A stretch of 64,000 nucleotides of DNA. It comes from Mycteria americana. Taxonomy: Eukaryota > Chordata > Aves > Ciconiiformes > Ciconiidae. The DNA is taken from NCBI RefSeq assembly GCF_035582795.1, contig NC_134382.1:10978501-11042500 (forward strand), written 5' to 3'. Below are positions 30,701 through 40,852 of the stretch, piece by piece. Within the stretch, counting starts at the first letter, position 1. Every line of letters begins with the position of its first letter. Position numbers and translations under genes: made by a program. The notes beneath the pieces are model-generated. The model was not told where the DNA came from. It made no database searches and saw nothing but the letters and a program-made list of their open reading frames with translations.

Positions 30701-33700
30701 GGCAGCTGGCACGGCTGCCCACCAGAGCAGCATGCAGGTCTCCTTTGTGTGCTCCGAGCACAGCATCAAGAGCCGGAGCGCGGAGGACCGACTGAACCGG
30801 CAGAATGCCGGCAGCCCCAGCCTCGGCACCCGCGGCAAGTTCCGGGCAGTGGCCATGGTGGCCCGTAGCCTGGGGCAGCTCTCGGTGCAGAACGTCCCCT
30901 CCTCCAGCGAGTCCAGCATCAAGCAGCTGGGGATGAAATACCGGTAGGAGACGGGCGCGCTGCTCGGGCAGGCAGATCTGCAGCCTGCTCGGCTGCCTTC
31001 GCTGCTCCTCGTCGAGATTTAGGGGGCGGCGGGGGGGGGGCTGGGGGGGCCGGGTGTGCTGCACTGCCCTAATCCCTGGCTCGCGTCCTGCTCCGTAGGT
31101 TTCTCGGTGTTAAAAGTGCTGACCGTGCGCCTCCGTCGCCTTCCGTACCGTTTGCTGCTGTCCCCTCTCGGCGCGGATTTGATTCAGGCTCGCGTAAAAC
31201 CAGCGGAATGCGGGGGGAAGGGACTCTAAAATTTGGGGTAGGATTAGTAGGATCCCCGGCGCCTGCCGAGCCAGGCAGGCTGCCAAGCCAGGGGGGTCTG
31301 AGAGTCGCGGCGTACGTTAATCTGCGGGCTGCCATGGCATCCTTACGGCACGGCCAGAGACTCGCTGCCCTGCGAAGCGTGCGCGGAGCTGCAAGCCAGG
31401 ATTCGGCCCTTGGCTGCCCGCGGTGGGTTTGGAAAGGAAGGGTGGTGTGTGCACCTTGTGCCCCCGGCCAGCACCCGCTGGGTGAACACCCTCCACGTCC
31501 CTGGCACTGGAGCAGAGCGCTGGGGGGATGAGCGTGCACCCGGGCGCGGGGCTGGGGGCTTCCCCCGGTGAGCACGCACGCCATGGTACGGCTGACAGCC
31601 GCTGCCCGCCCTCGCTGCAGCCCAGATGAGACCGGCACTGGGCTGCGAAGCGCATCGGGCCGGCAGAGCGCGGGGATGAGAACAGCCGTCACCCACCATC
31701 GTTGTCCAAATCAGCCGAGTCCCCTCGCCCAGGCGCAGGGGAGGGGTCCAGGGCGGCTCCCTCCGGCTCTCGAACGCCGAACCCTTGCAGTGGCGGCACT
31801 GGGGCCACGTGCGCTGGCACCCCCCAGGCTTGGCACTCGCGCCCTGCGGTCGCGTCCCCATCCGGAGGAGGAGCGCGCCGGGGGACCCTCTCCCGGGTGC
31901 TGGGTGCCTGGCTCGGGGGTCCCCGCCGGCGGCCGCGGGGGGGGACGGTGGCGCAGGGGGATGCTCCGTGCAAAGAGACAGGACGGGAAGGCCATGGCAC
32001 AGCGCGGCGGGATGCTCCTTCCCGCAGAGGCGGCGGGGGCTCGGCCTCCCCCAGTACCTGCCAGCGTCTCCGTTGGGCAACCAGGCAAGACGCTTTTGGG
32101 CAAGAAAGCCAGGAGCAGCGACGCGCTGCCGGTGCCCACCCGCCCCGGAGGACCCCGGCGATGCCCCTGCAGCCTGGAATGGCCGGGACAGGGCTGGTGC
32201 CATCCCCTCCCCACCACGACCCCCCATCACGGGGCCTTGAGCCGCCGCCGCCCCATGGCCGCGGCCTCTCCCCGCCATGAAATGCTCTAAAAATAATGCA
32301 GATTGGCGGGAGGAGCGCCCACGCCTCCAGATGTTGGGCAATAATGCGGCAGCGCGGAAGGAAGATGCCCCGACTCGGCTCGGCCCGCAGTTCACCGCCG
32401 CCGCTGTCGGACCGTGGCTGCTCCCTGCCCGGCTCCCCGTGCCCGTGCCGGCAATGCCGGTGGTGGAGGTGCCTCCCGGTTGCTACGCGACACCCGCGCG
32501 GGCGAGCTGCCACGGCTCACCTACACTTTATTTATTTTAACGCTCGTTACTCGAGCCTTTGTCATTTCTAACGAGAAACTGGCTCTCCATCACCGCAGCG
32601 AAGGCGTCTGCCAGCCCGGCCCCTTTCCCCAAAGCGGTTCTCCGGCTCCTTGTGCCGGCCAAATTTTCAGGGGTGCTCCATTTCTCTGGGATGCCGCTCC
32701 GCTCCCGAGCACCCTCTCCCTCTGGTGACCTGTGCCCCCCGTGCCACGCCGCAGAGAATGGGCACGGCTCGTGCCACGTGTGAGACGCTCCAGGCCTGAC
32801 CGCCGGTGTGCCGTCTCCCCCTGCTCCTGCCCTGTCCCCCGGCACCGGCAGCGCTGTCGGGGGAGCCGAGCACCCCGGCCTCGTGACGGGAGCCGCTTTA
32901 ACCAGGTCACTGCCCGCTGCCACGCAATTGCCCTGCCGGGCACAGCAGTTATTTTGTGTGCGGGAAACAGCGTCGCTGCACCGGTGCTGGCCGTGCCGCC
33001 GGCGAGCCGCAGCGTGCCCGGCCTGGGATGGCTCTTTAACCAGTCGCAGGGGACCCTCGCTGCGGGACCGTCCCGGCGGGGACGGGGATGGGGATGGGAG
33101 CGGCACTAGGGACCGCGACTCACTGGCACGCGGACACTGAGACGGTGTTTTGGGGCTCTCTGGCGGCTTTCCTAACGGGCCTCTGTCTTCCAGGAACCTC
33201 GGGAAGTCTGGGCTGCGCGTGTCCTGCCTGGGCCTGGGTAAGTGCCGGGGTTTGCCGCGGCCCCTCGGCTGCTCCTCCATCCCGCGGCTGCTGCCGGCGC
33301 TCCCCGGCGAGGGCGGCGCTCACCTGCTCCGGCGATGCTTTGCAAGGGAGGGAGAGGGTTTTCCTCCGGCCTGGCAGTGGTTTTGAGAGACGGCCCAGAC
33401 GTTGTCAAATTATTTTCTCTTGTTCTCCTCTGACGTGATAGGAAGCGACCGGGCTGTGCCGGGAGCGCTGTGCCACACGCGGCGGGGCCAACCACGGCTG
33501 CCGCGTGCCGGGGCTGTGCCGGGGGAGCCAGGGTGGGTGGCCGGGGGCTTGGGGCGGTGGCGTTCAGTGCTCACCGCGCTCACCATGCGTGCACCCTCTC
33601 TCCTCCACAGGGACATGGGTGACTTTTGGAGGGCAAATCACAGATGAGGTAAGGATCGCGCCCCCTTGCCCCGTCCCTCCCCAGCCTTTCCCGAACGAAG

Positions 33701-36700
33701 GGGGGGACGGATGGGGCCGGCACGGCCACGGGTGCTGTTCTCGGTGCACGTGGTGTGCCGGAGATCACCAGCGCACGCCTCCGCGCTCTGGCTCGCGGCC
33801 ACCCCCTTTGCCAACCCTCCCCGCTCTCCCCTCGCAGATGGCGGAGCAGCTGATGACTTTAGCCTACGACAACGGCATTAATCTCTTCGACACGGCAGAA
33901 GTCTATGCCGCCGGCAAGTAGGTACCCCGCTTCAGCAGCGGCACAAGGGGCCTCATCCTGCGCCCTGGCCTCCGGCAGCGCCGAGCCGCAGCGGCGCTGG
34001 GAGCCTCCCGGGTTTCCCGGCTGCAAAGCAGCTGCCAGGACGGGGCAGGGAGCGCCTGCTCGTGGCGGGGGTGATGGCTCGTGCGGACCTGCGCTGCCTG
34101 CGGCTGCCTGTGCCACGCGAGCACGGCTGCGCCCGGGGCGCAGTGGCCCAGAGGCATCGCAGCGTGCCCACGCGCCCACTTAAAAATAGCAAGCTCGCGC
34201 GCCAGGGAGCAGCTCGGCTCTTGGCGCTGCAGCTGGAGGGGGACACGGCGTCCCCGCGGCCACAGCGTTTGCCTCTCAGTCTGCGGGGCCGTCCCTGCTG
34301 GCGGCTGACATCCCCTTCCCTTGCAGGGCCGAGGTGGTGCTGGGGAACATCATCAAGAAGAAAGGGTGGAGGTAAGCCGGACTTCGTTCCTGTGCGGCAA
34401 AGCCGTCACCGCGGTGCCGACGGGCTGGGGAAAGCTGGCGGAGCAGCCCTGGGGGTGAACGCGCACGGGCAGGGAGCAGGCAGCAGGCAGCAGGCAGGGC
34501 ACGCGGGGCTTTGCGGGTGCTGCCGCCGGTGACTCTCTCTTTCTCCCTGCAGACGGTCCAGCCTGGTCATCACCACCAAAATCTTCTGGGGAGGAAAGTA
34601 GGTAGCGCACCCGCCCCGCGGCAGAGTGGCCGGAGCGCGCCGGGCTCTCACTCACCTTTCCTTTTCCAGGGCCGAGACGGAGAGGGGCCTGTCCCGAAAG
34701 CACATCATAGAAGGTAGGGATGCCCACCGGGTGCTGCCGGCCTCGGCGCCAGGCTGCGCCGGCACGGGCTGCCTCGCCGGCTGGCGGCACAGAGCCTGGC
34801 GTGCCTGACGGTCCCGTCGGTGTGGCAGGTCTGAAGGCGTCGCTGGAGCGGCTGCAGCTGGAGTACGTGGACGTGGTGTTTGCCAACCGGCCCGACCCCA
34901 ACACGCCGATGGAAGGTGGGTGCCGCGCCACGGCGCACGCTCCTCCCCGCCGCCTTTCGTCGCTGTCGCGGTCGGTTTGCGCCAGGCTTTTACTTCACGG
35001 GCGTTTTCCCTTCCTGAGCAGAAACCGCCCCTCCGCTGCCACGGTCAGGCCACGCCACGGTTAAGTCTCTGCCACCCCCAGCCCGGCACCGGGACCCCCC
35101 TCGGGCCGCAGCGGGGGTGGGTTGGTGGCGCAGCACCGGGTTGCTGCCCCTGTCCCGGCGAACCGCTTGCTCCGCTCCGCCGGCAGCAGCCGACTCCGCT
35201 CTCTCTCAATCTCTCTTTTATCACCAGGGAACCTGTTTAGTTCCTCCAAGTCCAGGACTTTCATCGTAGAAGGTACTCCCTGCCCGCACTCTGCCCGCCG
35301 GCCGCCGCCTGTGCCCCAGCGGCATTTCCTGGGGCAGAACCCCCACTCCTCTGAGATTGCCACCCCCGTCCCCCCGCCCCGAGCAAACCCCGCCATAAAA
35401 CGCACAGGCAGCGGCAGCACAACAACCCCCCCCGCCCCTTCAGACCATCGCGCAGTTAAAGGGGAATAAAGCGAAGAGGCTCCCCAGCCTCCTCGGGGTC
35501 CTCGCCACGGGGCGCCCTTTGCAGCCGTGCCGGGGACCGCAGCAGGGACCACGGCAGGGTCCCTCCTCACCAGGGCAGCTGTGAGCGTGCCGGGGCGCGC
35601 GCTCCGGCACCGGCCAGGTGAGCCTCGTGCCCGTCGCTCTCCCCGCTACCCGCCTTTGGCTGCAGGAGCGCGCCTTGGCTTGGCCCCAGCCCGCATGGCT
35701 CAGGGCCAGCTCTCCCCAGAGACCCCCCCGCGCCCCTTGCACGGGGTCCGGGGTTCCCTCCTTCTCCTGGGTCTCGGTGCACGGGCGATGCTTCGGGTCC
35801 CTCCCCCTGCAGCGGTGCCAAGCACGGTGCCTGCGCGGGTGCCCTGCGGGGCGTGGGGCCGGTGCCAGGAGCCGAGCGGCTGCTCTCCGTGCCGGGAGAG
35901 CCCCGGCATCGCCGGCGGCATGTCAGGGTTGGCCGTGGTCCCCAGCACGTCCCGAGCGGCTGCTCCCTCAGTCCCCGTCCTGCTCCTTCTCGGAAAGCAT
36001 CCTCTGGAACAACCCAGCTCCCGCCTCCCGCCTCGGCGCTGGGGAGCGGGACGCTCGCCAGCCGTCGGTGCGGCGTGAGCCCCCTCCTGCCGGCGCGGCG
36101 CCCGCTAACCCCCACTGCCGCTCTCCCCTTCCCTCCTGGCAGAGACGGTGCGAGCCATGACCCACGTCATCAACCAGGGGATGGCCATGTACTGGGGGAC
36201 CTCGCGCTGGAGCTCCATGGAGATCATGGTAGGGGCCCGGGGGCAGCTGTGGCGGAGCAGCCCCGGTGCCGCCGGTGCCGCTGATTTAATTCGACAGCAG
36301 CCGTCGGGAGCCAAGCGCTTGCAGATACGCTTGAGCCTTAATTATCTTTCGGGGCAGCTCTCAGGGGGGTGGGCAGGGGGCTCGGGGTGCGGCGGGGCGC
36401 TGAGGGTGCTGGCTCTTCGGCAGGAGGCATACTCGGTGGCCCGGCAGTTCAACCTGATCCCGCCGATCTGCGAGCAGGCCGAGTACCACATGTTCCAGCG
36501 GGAGAAGGTGGAGGTGCAGCTCCCCGAGCTCTTCCACAAGATAGGTACGGCAGCGGGGGTTCTGCCCCAGCCCCCCCCACACAGCGCTCCCCAAAGCCCG
36601 GCGCTGCCGTGGCCAGGCGCGGCACAGCCCGTGTCCCCCGGGGCCGGCCAGCCCCTGTGCCGCGTTCCCCGGGGGAGCTCGGGGGCGGCAGCGTCACCCC

Positions 36701-37899
36701 CCGCTCTGCTCTGCCCCAGGCGTCGGAGCCATGACCTGGTCCCCGCTGGCCTGCGGGATCATCTCGGGGAAGTACGACGGGGGGATCCCCCCCTACTCTC
36801 GCGCCTCGCTGAAGGTGAGCCCGGCTGGGGCCGGGGGGAGCGCAGCGGGACGGGCAGAGCCGGGGGAGCGGGGCCAGGGGTGTTGCAAGATCCCCATGGG
36901 AGCAGGAGGTCCAGGAGCCGTGACCCGGGGGGGTCTGGGGATGCCCTGCCTGCACGAGGTCCCGGTACGCCCCAGTCCCGCTGTGACACCCCCTCCGAGC
37001 CCCCTCCCGCCCCCCAGGGATACCAATGGCTGAAGGACAAGATCCTGAGCGAGGAGGGCCGGCGGCAGCAGGCGAAGCTGAAGGAGCTGCAGGCCATCGC
37101 CGAGCGCCTGGGGTGCACCCTGCCCCAGCTCGCCATCGGTAAGGGGGCCGGGGGGTGCGGGGGGGTCGCCGGGGGCGGCCGAGCCGCGCTCAGGCTCTGC
37201 TCTCCCTCCCGCCCCAGCCTGGTGCCTGCGCAACGAGGGGGTCAGCTCCGTCCTGCTGGGTGCCTCCAACGCCGACCAGCTGATGGAGAATATTGGAGCA
37301 ATACAGGTCAGCGCTCCCCACCTCGTCGGCACGCCGGCAGCGCGCGCCGGGGCAGGCTTCGCTGCGGGGAAGCAAGCAGACCCTGCTCGCGGGGCTCTAA
37401 CGGGGCAGCGCCTGCCTGCGCGTGCTTTGCTGCTGCAGCGCTGCGATGCAATGCGCGCTCCTACGGTGCACGGTGCTGCGATGCACGCTCCTGCGACGCT
37501 CGCTGCTGCGACGCTCTGGGTAGGAAAAGGAGGTTGTGAACCTCGGGCGAAACAAAAATTATGGGTTTTGCTTGATCCGAAGCTGAGCGGCAGAGACGAG
37601 GCTTTGCTGGGCTGAGAAGGCAGGGGACGAGCCCGGCCCAGGCTTTTCCGTAACCGCGTGGCTCAGTCGGCGAGCTGGGGCTCGTAGCATCGAGGTGGCG
37701 GGGCGGAGGCGGCGAGCGCAGCACGGCCATGTGCCGCCCGCAGCTGCATCCTCCCGCGTGCACCGGCGGCACGATCCCGACTCCCAACGGCGTCCCCCGT
37801 CCCCCGCAGGTCCTTCCGAAGCTGTCGTCTTCCATCGTCCACGAGATCGATAGCATCCTGGGCAACAAACCCTACAGCAAGAAGGACTACAGATCCTAA
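24642..37899 (+). CDS. KCNAB2: KCNAB2, voltage-gated K+ channel beta-2 subunit (complete coding region)
   Basis: Cytoplasmic auxiliary subunit of Kv1 channels with an NADPH-binding aldo-keto reductase fold. It forms a tetramer under the channel and affects trafficking and redox sensing (established knowledge). Canonical exons: 24642-24718, 25054-25095, 33194-33237, 33611-33648, 33838-33917, 34327-34371, 34553-34597, 34670-34713, 34829-34915, 36143-36228, 36424-36544, 36720-36814, 37018-37138, 37218-37306, 37810-37899. They total 1104 bp, 367 residues plus TAA, equal to human. Catalytic Asp85, Tyr90, Lys118 and Asn158 are all present, in [16 protein letters not shown] and VVFANR. The C-terminus is [10 protein letters not shown]. 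Alternative first exons at 28628 and 30732 and a 45-bp cassette at 35228 are listed separately. All introns are GT-AG and every phase closes. Confidence 0.97.
25054..25095 (+). CDS. KCNAB2: KCNAB2 14-residue cassette exon
   Basis: 42 bp. Encodes [13 protein letters not shown] with split codons at both ends. In human, including or skipping these 14 residues distinguishes two Kv-beta-2 splice forms. The exon is 3n and phase-neutral, so skipping keeps the frame. Donor AG|GTAACC. Confidence 0.93.
25096..28627 (+). other. KCNAB2 intron
   Basis: About 3.5 kb between the 14-residue cassette and the next alternative first exon. It is GC-rich with a short AT-richer island at about 26275-26345. No conserved frame recognised. 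Confidence 0.5.
28628..28848 (+). CDS. KCNAB2: KCNAB2 alternative first exon, Kv-beta-1.2-like
   Basis: ATG at 28628 (G at -3) opens 73 codons plus 2 bases and ends at AG|GTAAGG in the same phase as the other first exons. The frame begins [17 protein letters not shown]. Its C-terminal part, [12 protein letters not shown] plus TGMKYR, resembles LEKFLRVHGISL plus TGMAYR of the KCNAB1 (Kv-beta-1.2) alternative N-terminus. Joined to 33194 it reads [13 protein letters not shown]. The upstream 5' UTR boundary is not defined. Confidence 0.8.
28849..30731 (+). other. KCNAB2 intron and presumed promoter of the next first exon
   Basis: About 1.9 kb. Contains a GCCGT pentanucleotide repeat (29611-29650) followed by an AT-richer island (29690-29765) in GC-rich DNA. 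No coding exon supported. Confidence 0.5.
29611..29650. repeat. (GCCGT)8 pentanucleotide repeat
   Basis: Eight perfect gccgt units, continuing into two gccgc units. It lies between two KCNAB2 alternative first exons. Confidence 0.95.
30732..30943 (+). CDS. KCNAB2: KCNAB2 alternative first exon, Kv-beta-1.1-like ball N-terminus
   Basis: ATG at 30732 (A at -3) opens 70 codons plus 2 bases and ends CG|GTAGGA. It begins [20 protein letters not shown] and ends LGMKYR. Kv-beta-1.1 and Kv-beta-3 start MQVSIACTE, with the same Cys7 that gives redox control of N-type (ball) inactivation. Spliced to 33194 it reads in frame into [10 protein letters not shown]. This predicts a Kv-beta-2 isoform with an inactivation-type N-terminus, which the canonical form lacks. 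Confidence 0.85.
30944..33193 (+). other. KCNAB2 intron before the common core
   Basis: About 2.25 kb. Contains a perfect MEF2 consensus at 32287-32296. No exon supported. Confidence 0.5.
33194..33237 (+). CDS. KCNAB2: KCNAB2 common exon, core start
   Basis: 44 bp. Encodes (R)[15 protein letters not shown], invariant among Kv-beta proteins. Acceptor CTTCCAG, donor GTAAGT. All alternative first exons join here. Confidence 0.97.
33611..33648 (+). CDS. KCNAB2: KCNAB2 core exon
   Basis: 38 bp. Encodes (G)[12 protein letters not shown]. Acceptor CTCCACAG, donor GTAAGG. Confidence 0.97.
33838..33917 (+). CDS. KCNAB2: KCNAB2 core exon with catalytic Asp85 and Tyr90
   Basis: 80 bp. Encodes [19 protein letters not shown] then AEVYAAGK, carrying the aldo-keto reductase Asp and Tyr. 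Donor GTAGGT. Confidence 0.97.
34327..34371 (+). CDS. KCNAB2: KCNAB2 core exon
   Basis: 45 bp. Encodes [14 protein letters not shown]. Acceptor CCCTTGCAG, donor GTAAGC. Confidence 0.97.
34553..34597 (+). CDS. KCNAB2: KCNAB2 core exon with catalytic Lys118
   Basis: 45 bp. Encodes [16 protein letters not shown] (split ends). Acceptor CTCCCTGCAG, donor GTAGGT. Confidence 0.97.
34670..34713 (+). CDS. KCNAB2: KCNAB2 core exon
   Basis: 44 bp. Encodes [14 protein letters not shown]. Acceptor CTTTTCCAG, donor GTAGGG. Confidence 0.97.
34829..34915 (+). CDS. KCNAB2: KCNAB2 core exon with Asn158
   Basis: 87 bp. Encodes [20 protein letters not shown] then PDPNTPME, carrying the NADPH-site Asn. Donor GTGGGT. 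Confidence 0.97.
35228..35272 (+). CDS. KCNAB2: KCNAB2 45-bp in-frame cassette exon
   Basis: Acceptor TTTTATCACCAG, donor GTACTC. Encodes [15 protein letters not shown] when spliced between exons 34829-34915 and 36143-36228; 3n length and matching phase at both ends. It would insert 15 residues, Ser-rich and basic, between Glu167 and Glu168, in the loop after the strand bearing Asn158. I have a vague memory of a similar SSSKSRTF insert in some mammalian KCNAB2 transcripts, but cannot confirm it. Confidence 0.75.
36143..36228 (+). CDS. KCNAB2: KCNAB2 core exon
   Basis: 86 bp. Encodes [20 protein letters not shown] then RWSSMEIM. Acceptor CCTCCTGGCAG, donor GTAGGG. Confidence 0.97.
36424..36544 (+). 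CDS. KCNAB2: KCNAB2 core exon
   Basis: 121 bp. Encodes [20 protein letters not shown] then [17 protein letters not shown]. Human has Thr for Ile in NLTPP. Donor GTACGG. Confidence 0.97.
36720..36814 (+). CDS. KCNAB2: KCNAB2 core exon
   Basis: 95 bp. Encodes [18 protein letters not shown] then [13 protein letters not shown]. Acceptor CTGCCCCAG, donor GTGAGC. Confidence 0.97.
37018..37138 (+). CDS. KCNAB2: KCNAB2 core exon
   Basis: 121 bp. Encodes [20 protein letters not shown] then [18 protein letters not shown]. Acceptor CCCCCCAG, donor GTAAGG. Confidence 0.97.
37218..37306 (+). CDS. KCNAB2: KCNAB2 core exon
   Basis: 89 bp. Encodes [20 protein letters not shown] then LMENIGAIQ. Acceptor CGCCCCAG, donor GTCAGC. 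Confidence 0.97.
37810..37899 (+). CDS. KCNAB2: KCNAB2 last coding exon and stop
   Basis: 90 bp. Encodes [20 protein letters not shown] then PYSKKDYRS and TAA at 37897-37899. Acceptor CCCCCGCAG. Confidence 0.97.
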   Translation, partial: VLPKLSSSIVHEIDSILGNKPYSKKDYRS

Positions 37900-38579
37900 G
37901 CGCGCGCGCAGACGCGCCGCCCGTTGCACAGCCCTCGCCGCCCGTTCGCTTGCTTACGCTTTGTTGGAGCAAAGTGGAGAGTGTGGTTTGCACCGCGAGC
38001 GCCGAGAGCCAGCGCTCCCACCCGCGCTGCCCCGGGCCATCGTACCGCTTCCACCCGACGTGGCTCAAGCACAGGGACGGCCGCCGGCGGGGAGCGCACC
38101 AGGGCGAGCCCCGAGCCGCCCGGCCGCCCTACCCGCCACGGGCGCCGCCGGCGCGGCACGGGGGCCTGTTGCATGCGTCGCTCCCGCCCTCCGCGTTGCT
38201 GGAGGCGGCGGGCGCGGGCGCGGGGGCGCGAGCGGGTGCTGTACGCCCACGAGGCCGACAACACGAAGCTGTTCCCCAGCCTGCGCCCCGGCCCCTCGCC
38301 TCTGCCCTGCCTGCGCCGCGGCGGCGCCGACACCACCAACCTGGCACCGGCACCACGGGGGCTGCGGTCCCCCGGGAGCACCTGCTCCCGCCGCGGGGAG
38401 GGGAAGGGCACGGGCTCTGCCTCCCGGGGAGGGGGGGCGAGGAGGAGGGGGGCACCCCTGGGGTGGGGGGCAGCCCCCCGCGGCCGCAGCCACCCACCGA
38501 AGGACCCCGGGGTGCCCCCCCAGCTCCAGCCTCGGCCAAGCGCGGGGCGGGGGGCTTGGGGGCGTGAGTGCGTGTGCGT
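37900..38579 (+). other. KCNAB2: KCNAB2 3' UTR, GC-rich part
   Basis: Sequence after the KCNAB2 stop, GC-rich with G runs. No AATAAA is found on the plus strand before the repeat block, so the 3' end is undefined. The open frames here lack protein similarity I recognise. Confidence 0.6.
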
Positions 38580-40600
38580 GCGAGTGCTGAGCGTATGTGA
38601 ACAGACATATACACGTATGGACCTACACGTATTTGTACGCTGTATATACCTGTGTGCATACAGCTGTATGCCTGTCTATAGGCGGCTGCGTAGCTACAAC
38701 ACGCTATCTACAAGTACCCATAGCTGTATTTACACCTAGGTGTATCTATATGCACACGCATATATAAATTACAAGTGTGTATATACATACACACATACAT
38801 CTACAGCTGTATATATAGATGTAGATCTCTACCTATATCCCTATAGTTATCCCTATCTTTATACAGATATCAATACCTATTGATATATAGCGCTCTCTGT
38901 ATGTAGATATATATGCACACATCTATAAACATTACATATATAATATGTATACACACAAATCTAGACGTGTATATTTGCGTATATACATACATATATAGCT
39001 ATATGTAGATATATGGATATGTACATATCCATGTAAATATATTGATATAGTTACATATATAGTTGTATGCATATATATGCACACACATACGAAAATCACA
39101 AATAGATATATACATAAATGTGTGTATACACATGTATATATACATATATATGTGCAGATATATCTATATCAATACCTAGCTATGCAACTATATACTCATA
39201 TCTATACCTATATATATAAACCTGTGCCTATCTATATGGACATACACATATTTGTAATTTATATATAGCTATAGATATCTATATATCCTACGTCCTCTCT
39301 CTCTCTGTGCAGAAACAGACATCTTTGCCAGTACCTATCTGTATCCATATACATACACACGTCCCTAGATATGCACACACATAAATATAAAAATCACAAA
39401 TTCGTGTAGATTTATGTACAAAACTTGAGCTCTACACACAGACATGTATATACGTGTGTGTTTATCCACTGTATCTGTAGATATAGCTATACTCCTTTCC
39501 CTGCCATAGACGCGTGTCTGTACACGAAGGGGTGGGAGGCGTATGTGTATACGCACACACACACAGAGCCCCTCTCAAGCAATACGTTAAAAACCTCACA
39601 AATCTACGTATGGGTTTGTGTGGGGTCTGTGTACACACACATACATACACACACACACCCCCTTTAGATACGTCAATTTATCTGCATCTATACCTACATA
39701 CCTTCATCTATATATCTGATACCTATAGAACTACACAGATGTTTGCATGCCTATATAAACACATATACACTCATATATATGTATAAAATTACATATATAT
39801 GCATTATCTGTGTATACGCAGATATGTATACTATATATGTATAGCTATATCTATACACCTTTATCTGTATCTATATCTACACTTACGTATAAATACATAA
39901 AAATTACTAGTACATGTGTATGTGTGTGTCTGTATATACACACACAGCTCTATATACCTATATATCCATATAGATATAGATATATAGATATGTATATATC
40001 TATAGCTACATATGTATGTGTATATATACACACAGATATAAACTACAAATATAATTATATGTATACACATATATACACACAGATACGTGTGTATATACAC
40101 CTATGTAAATACATACCTATACATCCATACCTACATATATATGTCTATGCCTATCTACCCATACCTTGCCTATATATATACACACACCCCTATGTATTTA
40201 CTTATATATGTACGTAAGGATATATATACACATGAACACACATGTATTAAAATAACAAATACATTATATACCCGTGTATAAAAATATATAGATGTGAGTG
40301 TATACACACACCTGCATGTAGCTGTACCTAAATAGCTATACCTTTAGCTATACCTATATATCAATACCTTTTTATGTATGCTTATATATGCACACACATG
40401 TATCTAAAAACTACAATCATACGTATATCTACGCATGTGTCTATGCAGAGATATACACATCTATATATCTGTAGAGAGAAATACACGTATGTAGATGATG
40501 TAGATACAAGTACGTATATGCGTGTGTGTGCATACCCACGTATAAGAATTGCAGCTATATAGACACACATCTATACAGACACACACACACTTGTCTAGGG
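38580..40600. repeat. degenerate TA/CA-rich repeat block with higher-order period
   Basis: About 2 kb of tata, cacaca, atgt and tctata words with few long perfect runs. A recurring landmark (a CACACA run, then a short A-rich stretch, then TTACAA/CACAAAT) appears near 38770, 38932, 39105, 39250, 39397, 39598, 39790, 39910, 40046, 40255, 40408 and 40548. Spacing is 120-209 bases, mean about 160. This suggests an ancient expanded microsatellite duplicated in larger units. Confidence 0.8.
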
Positions 40601-40846
40601 GCGTGTGCCTGCGTGGGGGGAGCCGGGGCTGGGGGCTGCTGGCCAGGGAGGGGGCAGCTCCGCGGCCACGGGCCGGCGAGGGCCCTCGCGTCCGGGCGCG
40701 CACGCGCCCTTGCGTGCACACGCGGGTGTGCGCGGGGGCCATGACCGCGGCCGGGACCCCCTGGGGCCACCCCATCCCCCTGAGCGTGGCCGCCCTCGCC
40801 CCCCAGCCGCTCGCCCCCGCCAGCATCGCTGCATCCTTCGAAAGGA

Positions 40847-40852
40847 TTTATT
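40847..40852 (-). terminator. CHD5: probable CHD5 polyadenylation signal
   Basis: AATAAA on the minus strand (tttatt on plus), about 1.15 kb downstream of the CHD5 stop and just before the repeat block. It is the most likely 3' end of CHD5; cleavage would fall near 40825-40835. Confidence 0.55.

Noticed and set aside
38138-38567. Open frames in the KCNAB2 3' UTR
   Set aside because: They follow the conserved stop directly, differ between frames only by composition, and have no start context or homology.
39425-40217. Tyr/Ile/Thr/His-rich open frames in the repeat block
   Set aside because: Direct translations of TA/CA repeats, occurring on both strands.
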